Position numbers and translations under genes: made by a program. The notes under the pieces were generated by a model. That model did not search any database, was not told the origin of the DNA, and saw only the letters and a program-made list of their open reading frames with translations. Below are positions 44,969-54,862 of a stretch of DNA of 64,000 nt, one piece after another (positions within the stretch are counted from its first letter, which is position 1; each line of letters starts with the position of its first letter). The DNA is taken from NCBI GenBank assembly GCA_963746465.1, contig CAVVAY010000005.1, forward strand, positions 310,001-374,000, read 5' to 3'. The DNA comes from CAVVAY01 sp963746465. Its GTDB lineage: Bacteria > Actinomycetota > Actinomycetes > JACCUZ01.

Positions 44969-45583
44969 TCAGTGCGCCCGACGTTCCGACTCGGTCTTCG
45001 CGGCCATCATCGACTCGGCGACAGCCAGCTGCCAGGCGCCGGCGACTTGTGAGCCCCACCACGTGCCCAGCGCCCACAGGTCGGTGCCGAGCTGGCCGGA
45101 ATAGGTCAGCCGCGTCCGGGTCGGGGGCGCGGATCCGGTCGGGGGCAACTCGTGCAGCTCGAACGCTTCCACGACGTGCGGCACCGGTCCGCGGAGCAGC
45201 CGGAAGTCGATGCGGTCCGGACGGGTGAACCGGACCGTCTCGATGGTGGTCGCGACCAGCCCGCCGCGCACCGGGGTCCGGTGCGCGGCCAGCACCATGT
45301 CGGCGCCGCGTTCGAGCACCGTCACCTTCTCGGCCATGGCGCGAGCCTGGCGGGCCGCGTACGGGGCGCTGAGCACGTCGAACACGACCTCGCGGGGCGC
45401 GGCGATGTCGACCGGCCGGCAGACCAGGGGCTGGACGCGCCGTCCGAGGTTCAGGTCGAGGGTGAGCTTCCCTTCGATGGTCGCCTTGTAGGCGAGCGCG
45501 CCAATCGTGGCCAGCGCGGCGCCGGTGCGCAGTCGCTGCCGCGCACCGACGCTTCCTGCGTGCTCACCCGGTTGCACCTTCAT
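44969..45583 (-). CDS. SRPBCC-family protein
   Basis: A 204-residue protein with a basic N-terminus, one short hydrophobic stretch (RTGAALATIGALAYKA) and a START/SRPBCC domain from VDIAAPREVVFDVLSAP to ALGTWWGSQVAGAWQLAVAE. Family members bind hydrophobic ligands; ligand unknown. The ATG at 45583 is the first start giving a compact protein; no clear ribosome-binding site. It lies downstream of the haloacid dehalogenase on the same strand. Confidence 0.7.
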   Translation of the reverse strand: MKVQPGEHAGSVGARQRLRTGAALATIGALAYKATIEGKLTLDLNLGRRVQPLVCRPVDIAAPREVVFDVLSAPYAARQARAMAEKVTVLERGADMVLAAHRTPVRGGLVATTIETVRFTRPDRIDFRLLRGPVPHVVEAFELHELPPTGSAPPTRTRLTYSGQLGTDLWALGTWWGSQVAGAWQLAVAESMMAAKTESERRAH

Positions 45584-45614
45584 CGGCTCACACCGCGCAT
45601 GTGTTCCGCCCCAC

Positions 45615-46292
45615 TCATTCGGCGGCTTCGCCGGCCAGGATCTGCTCGACCACATCGGCGATGTCGGCGCCGACGATGTCGGGCTGGCGCCCGATCGGGC
45701 TGAGCACCATTCCGGGCCGTGCGACGAACGCGGCCTTGCATCCGGCTGCCAAGGCACCCGAGACGTCCCAGGAGTGCGCCGCGACCAGCCGGACGTCGCC
45801 GGTCGCGATTCCGAGTGCTCGGGCCACCGCCTGGTAGGGCTCGGGGCAGGGTTTAAGCCGCTGGACTGTGTCGGCGGACATCACGTCGTCGAAGTAGCCC
45901 CGGATCCCGGCGTTGGTGAGCTGCTCCTCCGCGACCGATTCGGCGGAGTTGGTCAGGGCGACCACCGTGAAGGCGGTCCCGCGCAGTCGGGCGAGGGCGT
46001 CGGCAACGTCAGGATGCGGCGGTAGGGAGCTCATCCTCTCGACCATTCTGGTGGCCTCGGCTGGGGTGATGGTGCGCGCTTGCCGTTCGGCGAGCATCAG
46101 CAGCGCGGCATGCTGCGCGGAGCTGAAGTCGACGTACTCCCCTGTCAGGCCACCGACGAAGGACAGCTGAAGCATCTGGGCGAACCACTGCCCTCGGAGC
46201 GCAGCCGACCCGAGCACCTCCTCGAAAGCGGCATCCAGCGCGCGCAGGTCGAGCAACGTCTCGTTGACGTCGAAAGCGATTGCAGCCGTCAT
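45615..46292 (-). CDS. (S)-2-haloacid dehalogenase-type HAD hydrolase
   Basis: A 225-residue HAD-fold protein with nucleophile D8 in FDVNETLLDL, the LTNS motif, RLKPCPEPYQ with the lysine, and AAHSWDVSGALAAG, all typical of type II haloacid dehalogenases. It would hydrolyse 2-haloacids to hydroxyacids, though many such genes act on unknown substrates. ATG at 46292. It is 31 bp upstream of the SRPBCC gene and probably cotranscribed. Confidence 0.9.
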   Translation of the reverse strand: MTAAIAFDVNETLLDLRALDAAFEEVLGSAALRGQWFAQMLQLSFVGGLTGEYVDFSSAQHAALLMLAERQARTITPAEATRMVERMSSLPPHPDVADALARLRGTAFTVVALTNSAESVAEEQLTNAGIRGYFDDVMSADTVQRLKPCPEPYQAVARALGIATGDVRLVAAHSWDVSGALAAGCKAAFVARPGMVLSPIGRQPDIVGADIADVVEQILAGEAAE

Positions 46293-46542
46293 GTCAGTCA
46301 GCGTAAGCCGCTGCAGGGAGGCGTGCCGGCAGCAGAGCTTCCCAAAGATGGCCGGGCGTCTTGGCGGTCAAGCGGGGGACCGGGGCGGGTCGGCGATGCT
46401 GCGCAAAGGCCCGCGCGTCCGGGGCGCGGTCGGTGGGCCGTTCTCGAGGGGGGCAGTGTCCCCGGACCGCGGAATCCCACGGTCCGCCCGAGATGTCTCC
46501 GCAGAGGTAGCCACCCGCGACCTTGTCGCTGGCCGGTTGCTG

Positions 46543-46613
46543 AGCGGGTGACGGGAATCGAACCCGCATGACCAGCTTGGAAGGCTGGAGCTCTGCCATT
46601 GAGCTACACCCGC
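46543..46613 (-). tRNA. tRNA-Gly(TCC)
   Basis: A full cloverleaf on the minus strand. The acceptor GCGGGTG/CACCCGC pairs with discriminator T; the D-arm is GCTC/GAGC; the anticodon loop is CTTCCAA with TCC; the T-loop is TTCGATT. No encoded CCA. The 250 bp between it and the dehalogenase hold nothing I can identify. Confidence 0.96.
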
Positions 46614-46699
46614 GTGCCCGCCTGGTGGTGGCGCGGCGGGCCTGCCCAGGCGCCGGTTAGCCCCTGGCAGGCATCGGCTCTAGGATGCCATGAGCGCTG

Positions 46700-46775
46700 C
46701 GGGGCGTAGCGTAGTGGCTAGCGCGCCTGCTTTGGGGGCAGGAGATCGGGAGTTCGAGTCTCCCCGCCCCGACCA
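46700..46775 (+). tRNA. tRNA-Pro(TGG)
   Basis: Cloverleaf on the plus strand with acceptor CGGGGCG/CGCCCCG, anticodon loop TTTGGGG (TGG), T-loop TTCGAGT, discriminator A and encoded CCA. It sits upstream of tig, as often seen in actinobacteria. Confidence 0.96.
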
Positions 46776-46879
46776 CGTTCTGGCTGCTGGCGCCCCCTGC
46801 GCGAGCCGCGTACCCCGCTTGTCCGTCCACCCGCACGTCCGTGATGCCCCATCCGGTGATCCACGAGGAGCCCCCGACC

Positions 46880-48307
46880 GTGAAGAGCGAGCTCGAGACC
46901 CTGAACCCGACCCGGGTGAAGCTGACCGTCGACGTCCCGTTCGAGGAGCTCGCCCCGAGCCTCGACGCGGCGTACAAGAAGATCGGCAGCCAGGTGACCA
47001 TCCCCGGCTTCCGGAAGGGGAAGGTGCCGCCGCGGGTGATCGACCAGCGGTTCGGGCGCGGAACCGTGCTGGAGGAGGCCGTGAACGAGGCGCTGCCGCG
47101 CTTCTACGGCGAGGCGGTCGAGAGCAACGACCTCAAGGTGCTGGGGCAGCCCGAGGTCGACGTGACCGAGTTCGAGGACGGGCAGCACCTGAAGTTCACC
47201 GCCGAGGTCGACGTCCGGCCGGAGTTCGACCTGCCGGACTACGACGGCCTCGAGGTGACCGTGGACGACGCGGAGGTCACTGACGCCGACGTCGACGAGC
47301 AGCTGGACGGCCTGCGCGAGCGGTTCGCCACCCTCACCGGTGTCGACCGCGCTGCCGCCGACGGCGACTTCGTCTCCATCGACCTGTCCGCGGTCGTCGA
47401 CGGCGAGGCCGTCGACGACCTCACCGCGAAGGGCCTCAGCTACCGGGTCGGCGAGGGGTCGCTGCTCGAGGGTCTCGACGAGGCCGTGACCGGGCTCGCG
47501 GCGGGGGAGTCGGCCGAGTTCGCGACCACGCTGGTCGGCGGCGACCACGTCGGCCAGGAGGCGACCGTCACCGTCGAGGTGAAGTCGGTCAAGGAGCGCG
47601 AGCTGCCCGAGCTGGACGACGATTTCGCCCAGACCGCGAGCGAGTTCGACACCCTCGACGAGCTGCGGGCCGACGTCCGGACCCGGGTCGACGGCATGAA
47701 GAAGGTGCAGCAGGGCGTCCAGGCCCGCGACCGGGTGCTGGAGGCCCTGCTCGCCAAGGTCGAGATCCCGCTGCCGGAGGGTGTCGTGAAGGCCGAGGTC
47801 GACGCGCGCAACCACAACCTCGCCCACCAGCTCGAGGCCGCCGGCATGACCCGGGCCGACTTCCTGGCCGCCGAGGGGCAGTCCGAGGAGGAGTTCGACG
47901 CCGACATCGACCAGCGCACCCGCGGGGCGATGGCCGCGCAGTTCGTCCTCGACAAGGTGGTCGAGAAGGAGCAGCTGTCGGTCAACGAGCAGGAGCTCAC
48001 CGACCACATCATCCGCAGCGCCTCGCGCTACGGCATGGGGCCCGACCAGTTCGCCCAGCAGATCGTGCAGGGCGGCCAGGTCCCGGTGCTGGTCAGCGAG
48101 GTCGTGCGCGGCAAGGCGCTGGCCCTGGTGCTCGAGCGCGCCAAGGTCGTCGACGAGTCCGGCCGCGAGGTCGACCTCGAGGCGCTGCGCGAGGACGCGC
48201 CGGCCGACCAGCTGGTCGAGACCGGCGACGACGACGACCACGACGGCCACGACGACCACGACGACCACGACGACCACGACGACCACGAGGGTCACGACCA
48301 CGGCTGA
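46880..48307 (+). CDS. tig: Trigger factor, with His/Asp-rich tail
   Basis: A 475-residue ribosome-associated chaperone. It has an N-terminal ribosome-binding domain with signature GFRKGKVPP, a central FKBP-like PPIase domain (about 155-245) and a C-terminal helical arm domain. It shields nascent chains at the exit tunnel. The last 30 residues are an Asp/His run (four DDH copies then EGHDHG), which could bind Zn or Ni and is longer than usual. GTG at 46880 has GAGGAG 9 nt upstream. A strong terminator follows; clpP1P2X lie next. Confidence 0.96.
   Translation: MKSELETLNPTRVKLTVDVPFEELAPSLDAAYKKIGSQVTIPGFRKGKVPPRVIDQRFGRGTVLEEAVNEALPRFYGEAVESNDLKVLGQPEVDVTEFEDGQHLKFTAEVDVRPEFDLPDYDGLEVTVDDAEVTDADVDEQLDGLRERFATLTGVDRAAADGDFVSIDLSAVVDGEAVDDLTAKGLSYRVGEGSLLEGLDEAVTGLAAGESAEFATTLVGGDHVGQEATVTVEVKSVKERELPELDDDFAQTASEFDTLDELRADVRTRVDGMKKVQQGVQARDRVLEALLAKVEIPLPEGVVKAEVDARNHNLAHQLEAAGMTRADFLAAEGQSEEEFDADIDQRTRGAMAAQFVLDKVVEKEQLSVNEQELTDHIIRSASRYGMGPDQFAQQIVQGGQVPVLVSEVVRGKALALVLERAKVVDESGREVDLEALREDAPADQLVETGDDDDHDGHDDHDDHDDHDDHEGHDHG
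48251..48286 (+). repeat. 9-nt tandem repeat in tig
   Basis: Four perfect copies of GACGACCAC in frame encode DDH four times at the trigger factor C-terminus. Such a repeat can change length by slippage without breaking the frame. Confidence 0.85.
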
Positions 48308-48330
48308 CCGCCGTACCCGCCGTACGTCGC

Positions 48331-48364
48331 GAAGGGCCCCGCCGCACGCCGGCCGGGGCCCTTC
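48331..48364 (+). terminator. Intrinsic-type hairpin after tig
   Basis: GAAGGGCCCCG (48331-48341) pairs perfectly with CGGGGCCCTTC (48354-48364) around a 12-nt loop. There is no U-run, as is common in high-GC actinobacteria. Confidence 0.75.
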
Positions 48365-48519
48365 GTGCGTCCGGGTGAGCCGCGTGCGCCGACAGCGAAC
48401 ACCCGCCCGGCGGGGAGTTCTGTGTCCAGGCCCCGCGTTAGTGTCGGCACCAGTGATCGGCGGGAGACGCCGGTCAGACACGACAGACACATCGTTCCGA
48501 CGCGAGACAGGTGACCCGA

Positions 48520-49155
48520 GTGAGCGAGCTGACCACCCCCGGCCTCGAGACCCCGCAGGGGCGCTCGCCCCAGCCGCAGGGGATGGGCCTCGACGACCAG
48601 GTCTACAACCGGCTGCTGCGCGAGCGCATCATCTTCCTCGGCTCCGTGGTCGAGGACTCCAACGCCAACGCCATCTGCGCTCAGCTGCTGCTGCTGGCGG
48701 CCGACGACCCCGACAAGGACATCTGGCTGTACATCAACTCGCCGGGCGGCTCGGTGTCCGCCGGCATGGCGATCTACGACACCATGCAGTGGGTCAAGAA
48801 CGACATCGCGACGGTGTCGATGGGGCTGGCTGCCTCGATGGGGCAGTTCCTGCTCTGCGCCGGCACACCCGGCAAGCGCTACGCGCTGCCGCACTCGCGG
48901 ATCATGATGCACCAGCCGTCCGGCGGGCTCGGTGGCACGGCCTCCGACATCCGCATCCAGGCCGAGCAGATGCTCTACACCAAGCAGAAGATGGCCGAGC
49001 TGATCGCCCAGCACACCGGGCAGACGGTCGAGACCATCGAGGCCGACTCGGACCGCGACCGCTGGTTCACCGCCGAGGACGCCAAGGACTACGGCCTGGT
49101 CGACGAGGTGGTCGCCAGCGCCGGGCAGGTCGCCGGCTCGGGCGGCACGGCATGA
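48520..49155 (+). CDS. clpP1: ATP-dependent Clp protease proteolytic subunit 1
   Basis: A 211-residue serine protease subunit. Nucleophile S106 in GLAASMGQ, H131 in MMHQPSGG and probably D180 in SDRDRW form the triad. Actinobacteria build a mixed ClpP1/ClpP2 barrel that works with ClpX or ClpC1. GTG at 48520 is preferred over a GTG three codons upstream because AGGTGA lies 5 nt before it. It overlaps clpP2 by 4 nt (ATGA). Confidence 0.93.
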   Translation: MSELTTPGLETPQGRSPQPQGMGLDDQVYNRLLRERIIFLGSVVEDSNANAICAQLLLLAADDPDKDIWLYINSPGGSVSAGMAIYDTMQWVKNDIATVSMGLAASMGQFLLCAGTPGKRYALPHSRIMMHQPSGGLGGTASDIRIQAEQMLYTKQKMAELIAQHTGQTVETIEADSDRDRWFTAEDAKDYGLVDEVVASAGQVAGSGGTA

Positions 49156-49820
49156 ACGACACCTTCCCCCCACCCGTCGGCGCCCCGCGAGGAGACCGAG
49201 CCCAGATGAGCGACCTGTACCAGCCGAGCTCCCGCTACTACCTGCCGCAGATGGAGGAGCGCACGTCGTACGGCTGGCGGCGCACGGACCCCTACGCGAA
49301 GCTGTTCGAGGAGCGGATCATCTTCCTCGGCCAGGCCATCGACGACACCATCGCGAACGACGTGATGGCCCAGCTGCTGACGCTGGAGTCCGCCGACCCC
49401 GACCGCGACATCTCGATCTACATCAACTCCCCGGGTGGCTCGTTCACGGCGTTGACCGCGATCTACGACACCATGCAGTTCGTCCGGCCGGACATCCAGA
49501 CCACCTGCCTCGGGCAGGCCGCGTCGGCGGCGGCGATCGTGCTGGCGGCCGGCACGCCCGGGAAGCGGTTCGCGCTGGCGAACTCCCGCATCCTCATCCA
49601 CCAGCCCTCGACCGAGGGCGGCGGGCAGGCCAGCGACATCGAGATCCAGGCCCGCGAGGTGCTGCGCATGCGCAAGCAGCTCGAGGCGATGCTTGCGCAG
49701 CACAGCAACCGCTCGCTGGAGCAGGTCGAGCGCGACATCGAGCGCGACAAGATCCTCACCGCCGAGGAGGCCGTGGAGTACGGCCTGGTCGACCGGGTGC
49801 TGACCACCCGGGGCAGCTGA
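49152..49820 (+). CDS. clpP2: ATP-dependent Clp protease proteolytic subunit 2
   Basis: A 222-residue ClpP subunit. With the start at 49152, S125 (GQAASAAA) and H150 (LIHQPS) are the catalytic pair and ERDKILTAEEA holds the aspartate. The second member of the heteromeric ClpP1P2 protease. The ATG at 49152 overlaps the clpP1 stop; an ATG at 49206 with GAGGAG 11 nt upstream would give a shorter propeptide closer to Mycobacterium ClpP2. clpX follows 167 bp downstream. Confidence 0.93.
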   Translation: MNDTFPPPVGAPRGDRAQMSDLYQPSSRYYLPQMEERTSYGWRRTDPYAKLFEERIIFLGQAIDDTIANDVMAQLLTLESADPDRDISIYINSPGGSFTALTAIYDTMQFVRPDIQTTCLGQAASAAAIVLAAGTPGKRFALANSRILIHQPSTEGGGQASDIEIQAREVLRMRKQLEAMLAQHSNRSLEQVERDIERDKILTAEEAVEYGLVDRVLTTRGS

Positions 49821-49987
49821 GATGCGCCCCGCGGGTCGGCTCCGGCCGCGCCGTGGGGCGACGCGCCCGTCCGGGCCGCTCGGGCCCGGAATAGCGGCGC
49901 AGACGGCCCCGCCGGGGTACCGTCGTGGCACGTACGGCCCGGTCACCCGACCGGTCAGTGAGAGTCGGCAGAGGGAGAGGCTTCCGC

Positions 49988-51268
<1,281 letters not shown>

Positions 51269-51269
51269 C

Positions 51270-52115
51270 CTACTGCGCGTCCCAGGCTTCGTTCGTCGCC
51301 CGCGCGACGGTCGCCGGGTCGGGCGGCAGGGCTCCGAGGCCGAACACGACCACCGCACGCCGCCACAGGTCACGCATGCAGACCGTCGTGCCCATGCCAC
51401 CAGCGGCCTGAGCCGGCTTGGAGTAGCAGTCCACGCCGTCCAGGGTTGTCTTGTCCCAGCCGGCGAAGGGGTCTTGCTCGTCAGCAGGTGAACCCGAGGT
51501 GCCTGAGTCGTCGCCGGAGGGGCTGGGCCCCGCGCCACCGCGCAGCGCAGCCAGCACGTACCCCGATCCCTGACCGTCGGAGTACAGCGCGATCGCGGTC
51601 TTGCTGCCGCTCCCGAGCTCCTCACCGAAGCCCTCAGCCATCTGCGCGGCCATCGCGTCGGAGTCGGCGCCGCCCACCTTCGGCATCCCCATCAGGGTGT
51701 CCGGTGCCACCGGGTCGGCGAAGAACTGCTGCCAGCCGAAGCGGCCGACGAGGACGAGCGCCACCAGGACGACGACGGCCCCACCGGCGAGGGCGAGCTT
51801 CCATCCCGCGCCACCCGAGAATGGCCCTGGGCCGGAGGCGGACCCGACGGGCGCCGGGGCCGACCCGAAGGAGCTCGCGGGAGACCCGAACGGTGCCGGG
51901 CCGGGCTGACCGAACTGCGAGGCAGCCGGGGTACCGAACGGTGCTGCCTGCGGCGTGCCGAACTGCGCCGGCTGCGTCCCGGGACCGGACCCGAAGGCCG
52001 GTGAGCCCATCGGACGGGGCGTGGGCGCCCCGGCGAAGAAGCCGAGGTCGGGCACCGGCGGCCGCGGCGGGGTGACCGCCCCCGGCACGACGTTGTCCTG
52101 GGTCTGCTCGGGCAT
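51270..52115 (-). CDS. FG-rich single-pass membrane protein, unknown function
   Basis: A 281-residue protein. The N-terminal 110 residues are low-complexity Pro/Gly/Ala/Phe sequence with repeated FG dipeptides (QFGTPQAAPFGTP, QFGQPGPAPFG, SSFGSAP). One transmembrane helix follows (LALAGGAVVVLVALVLVG), then a folded extracytoplasmic domain with two late cysteines (DGVDCYSKP, TTVCMRDL) that may form a disulfide. No known domain. ATG at 52115 with GGGGGGA upstream; the frame extends further but without a better start. It converges with clpX. Confidence 0.72.
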   Translation of the reverse strand: MPEQTQDNVVPGAVTPPRPPVPDLGFFAGAPTPRPMGSPAFGSGPGTQPAQFGTPQAAPFGTPAASQFGQPGPAPFGSPASSFGSAPAPVGSASGPGPFSGGAGWKLALAGGAVVVLVALVLVGRFGWQQFFADPVAPDTLMGMPKVGGADSDAMAAQMAEGFGEELGSGSKTAIALYSDGQGSGYVLAALRGGAGPSPSGDDSGTSGSPADEQDPFAGWDKTTLDGVDCYSKPAQAAGGMGTTVCMRDLWRRAVVVFGLGALPPDPATVARATNEAWDAQ

Positions 52116-52201
52116 GGGAGATCCCCCCGTTGGCGAACGTTCTCCGTGGGGGTCGGCGTCCATCGGGCCGATCTTGAGCCGTCAGCCCGACGGATCGCTG
52201 A

Positions 52202-54784
52202 TCACAGCGTGACGGTGGCGCCGAGCGGGCCGTCGTCGGCCCGGAAGACCAGCTCGCCCACGCGGCCGGTGGCCCGCAGGTCGGCGGTGGCCTCGGCGAC
52301 CCGGTCCAGCGCGGCCTGGGGTCCGGTGACGGTGGCCGCGCCCACCTCGGTGCGCATCGAGGTCTTGGCCTCCGACTTCGCCTTCCGGACGGCGCCGAGC
52401 ACCACCGAGGTGTCGCGCAGGACGGCCGCGTCGGCGCCCGGCGCGAGGGCCGCCACCTCGTCGGCGTCCGGCCAGCCGGACCGGTGCACCGAGCCCGGCT
52501 GCCACCACGACCAGACCTCCTCGGTCACGAACGGCAGGAACGGTGCGAACAGGCGCAGCTGCACCGACAGCGCCGCCGCCAGCGTCGCCTTTGCCGACGC
52601 GGCCGGAGCCTCACCGCGGGTCGCGTAGGCGCGGTCCTTGACCAGCTCGACGTAGTCGTCGCAGAACGTCCAGAAGAACGACTCGGTGAGCTCGAGCGCG
52701 CGGGTGTACTCGAAGGCGTCCAGGGCCTCGGTGGCCTCCCGCACGACGCCGGCCAGGGTCGCGAGCAGCGCGCGGTCCAGCGGCTCGCTGACGGCGTCGG
52801 GCGCCTCGACGGCTCCCAGCTGCAGGGTGAACTTGCTGGCGTTGAGGATCTTGATCGCGAGGCGCCGGCCGATCTTCATCTGCGCCTCGTCGAACGGGCT
52901 GTCGGTGCCAGGGCGCGCGCCGGCTGCCCGCCAGCGCACCGCGTCCGGGCCGTATGTGTCGAGGATCGCCAGCGGGTCGACCACGTTGCCCTTGGACTTC
53001 GACATCTTCTCGCGCTTGGGGTCGGCGACGATGCCGGAGATCGCGGCGGTCCGCCACGGCAGCGTGCCGACCTCGTAGTGCGCGCGCACGATCGTCGCGA
53101 ACAGCCAGGTGCGGATGATCTCGTGGGCCTGCGGCCGCATGTCCATCGGGAAGGTCCGGGCGAACAGGTCCGGGTCGCGCTCCCAGCCGCACACGATCAG
53201 CGGCGACAGCGACGAGGTCGCCCAGGTGTCCATCACGTCGGGGTCGCGGGTGAAGCCGCCCGGCTGGTCGCGCTGGTCGTCGGTGAAGCCGGCCGGTGCC
53301 TGGGAGGCCGGGTCGACAGGGAGCTGGTCCTCGGTGGGCAGCAGCGGTCGCGAGTGGTCGACCTCGCCGTCGGCGTCGAGCGGGTACCAGACCGGGAACG
53401 GCACGCCGGAGAACCGCTGGCGGCTGATCAGCCAGTCGCCGTTGAGGCCGCCCACCCAGTTCTCGTAGCGCTGCCGCATGTACGACGGCACCCAGTCGAG
53501 CTCCCGGCCGCGCTCGAGGAACACCTCGCGCAGCGCCTCGTCCCGGCCGCCGTTGCGGATGTACCACTGCCGGCTGGTGACGATCTCCAGCGGCTTGTCG
53601 CCGTTCTCGTAGAAGTTGGCCATCCGCTGGGTGGGCGTGGGCTCGCCGTCGAGGTCACCCGAGTCACGCAGCAGGTCGACCATCGCGGTCCGCGCCGAGA
53701 AGGTGGTCTTGCCGGCCAGCTCGGCGTACGCCGTTGCGCCCGGCTCGTCGGCCAGCCACGGCGGCGTGTCACGGATCAGCCGGCCGTCGCGGCCGACCAC
53801 CGAGCGCACCGGCAGGTCCAGCTCGCGCCACCAGAGCACGTCGGTGAGGTCGCCGAACGTGCAGACCATGGCGATGCCCGCACCCTTGTCCGGCTCGGCC
53901 GCGTGGTGGGCCAGCACCGGCACCTCGACGCCGAAGACCGGCGAGCGCACCGTCGTACCGAACATCGCCTGGTAGCGCTCGTCGTCGGGGTGGGCGACCA
54001 GGGCCACGACCGCGGGGATGAGCTCGGGCCGGGTGGTCTCGACATGCACGGGCCCCGCGTCACTCCGGAACGCGATCCGGTGGAAGTGACCCGGGTACTC
54101 GCGGGCCTGCAGCTCGGCCTGCGCGACGGCGGTCTGGTACGTCACGTCCCACAACCCGGGCGCCTCGGCCTGGTAGGCCTCGCCGCGCGCCAGGTTGCGC
54201 AGGAACGCCCGCTGGGCGGCGGTGATCGAGACCGGGCTGATCGTCGTGTACTTCTGGGTCCAGTCGACCGACAGCCCGAGCCGGCGCCAGAGCGACTCGT
54301 AGAGCTCCTCGGTCTCCTCGGACCAGCGCTCGCAGAGCTCGACGAAGTTGCGGCGTGAGATCGACACCTGCTTCTTGGCGTCCGGCTTCGCCGGCGGGCT
54401 GAAGTCGGGGTCGTAGGGCAACGACGGGTCGACCCGGACCCCGAAGTCGATCTGCACCCGGCGCTCGGTGGGCAGGCCGTTGTCGTCCCAGCCCATCGGG
54501 TAGAACACCTCGCGGCCGCGCATCCGCTGGAACCGCGCGATCACGTCGGTGTGGGTGTAGGAGAAGACGTGCCCGACGTGCAGCGTGCCGCTCACGGTGG
54601 GCGGCGGGGTGTCGATCGAGAAGATCTGCTCGCGGGTCTTCCTCCGGTCGAACAGGTAGGTGCCCTCGTCCTGCCATACCTGGGCCCAGCGGTCCTCGAG
54701 CCCGTCGACGGTCGGCTTGTCCGGCACCCGCGGGTCGCGGGGACCGGCGTCAGCCGCGGAGGCTTCGGTCGTCTGCTGTCCCAT
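52202..54784 (-). CDS. valS: Valine--tRNA ligase
   Basis: An 860-residue class I synthetase. The HIGH-type motif is TLHVGHVFS and KMSKS is REKMSKSKGNVVDP. The editing (CP1) domain lies between, followed by the anticodon-binding helices. It charges tRNA-Val. The ATG at 54784 (MGQQTTEA) is chosen; the frame stays open far upstream through folC but that extension is not real. It is divergent from folC. Confidence 0.95.
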   Translation of the reverse strand: MGQQTTEASAADAGPRDPRVPDKPTVDGLEDRWAQVWQDEGTYLFDRRKTREQIFSIDTPPPTVSGTLHVGHVFSYTHTDVIARFQRMRGREVFYPMGWDDNGLPTERRVQIDFGVRVDPSLPYDPDFSPPAKPDAKKQVSISRRNFVELCERWSEETEELYESLWRRLGLSVDWTQKYTTISPVSITAAQRAFLRNLARGEAYQAEAPGLWDVTYQTAVAQAELQAREYPGHFHRIAFRSDAGPVHVETTRPELIPAVVALVAHPDDERYQAMFGTTVRSPVFGVEVPVLAHHAAEPDKGAGIAMVCTFGDLTDVLWWRELDLPVRSVVGRDGRLIRDTPPWLADEPGATAYAELAGKTTFSARTAMVDLLRDSGDLDGEPTPTQRMANFYENGDKPLEIVTSRQWYIRNGGRDEALREVFLERGRELDWVPSYMRQRYENWVGGLNGDWLISRQRFSGVPFPVWYPLDADGEVDHSRPLLPTEDQLPVDPASQAPAGFTDDQRDQPGGFTRDPDVMDTWATSSLSPLIVCGWERDPDLFARTFPMDMRPQAHEIIRTWLFATIVRAHYEVGTLPWRTAAISGIVADPKREKMSKSKGNVVDPLAILDTYGPDAVRWRAAGARPGTDSPFDEAQMKIGRRLAIKILNASKFTLQLGAVEAPDAVSEPLDRALLATLAGVVREATEALDAFEYTRALELTESFFWTFCDDYVELVKDRAYATRGEAPAASAKATLAAALSVQLRLFAPFLPFVTEEVWSWWQPGSVHRSGWPDADEVAALAPGADAAVLRDTSVVLGAVRKAKSEAKTSMRTEVGAATVTGPQAALDRVAEATADLRATGRVGELVFRADDGPLGATVTL

Positions 54785-54850
54785 GGGCCGGAATCCTACG
54801 GTCGGCCGCGGTGCCGTCTCTCCCGAGTTCGGCGTCGGGACGCGGCTGCC

Positions 54851-54856
54851 TAGACT
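54851..54856 (+). promoter_or_regulatory. Probable -10 box for a leaderless folC mRNA
   Basis: TAGACT lies 6 nt before the folC GTG, with no Shine-Dalgarno between. Confidence 0.5.
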
Positions 54857-54862
54857 TCGGGG

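Noticed and set aside
46080..46571. Plus-strand frame ending VTGIEPA
   Set aside because: It ends inside the antisense of tRNA-Gly and runs opposite the dehalogenase; the ending is a common tRNA artefact.
40868..46613. Genomic island integrated at tRNA-Gly
   Set aside because: The stretch looks accessory and its right end is the tRNA 3' side, but I see no integrase and no second copy of the tRNA 3' sequence.
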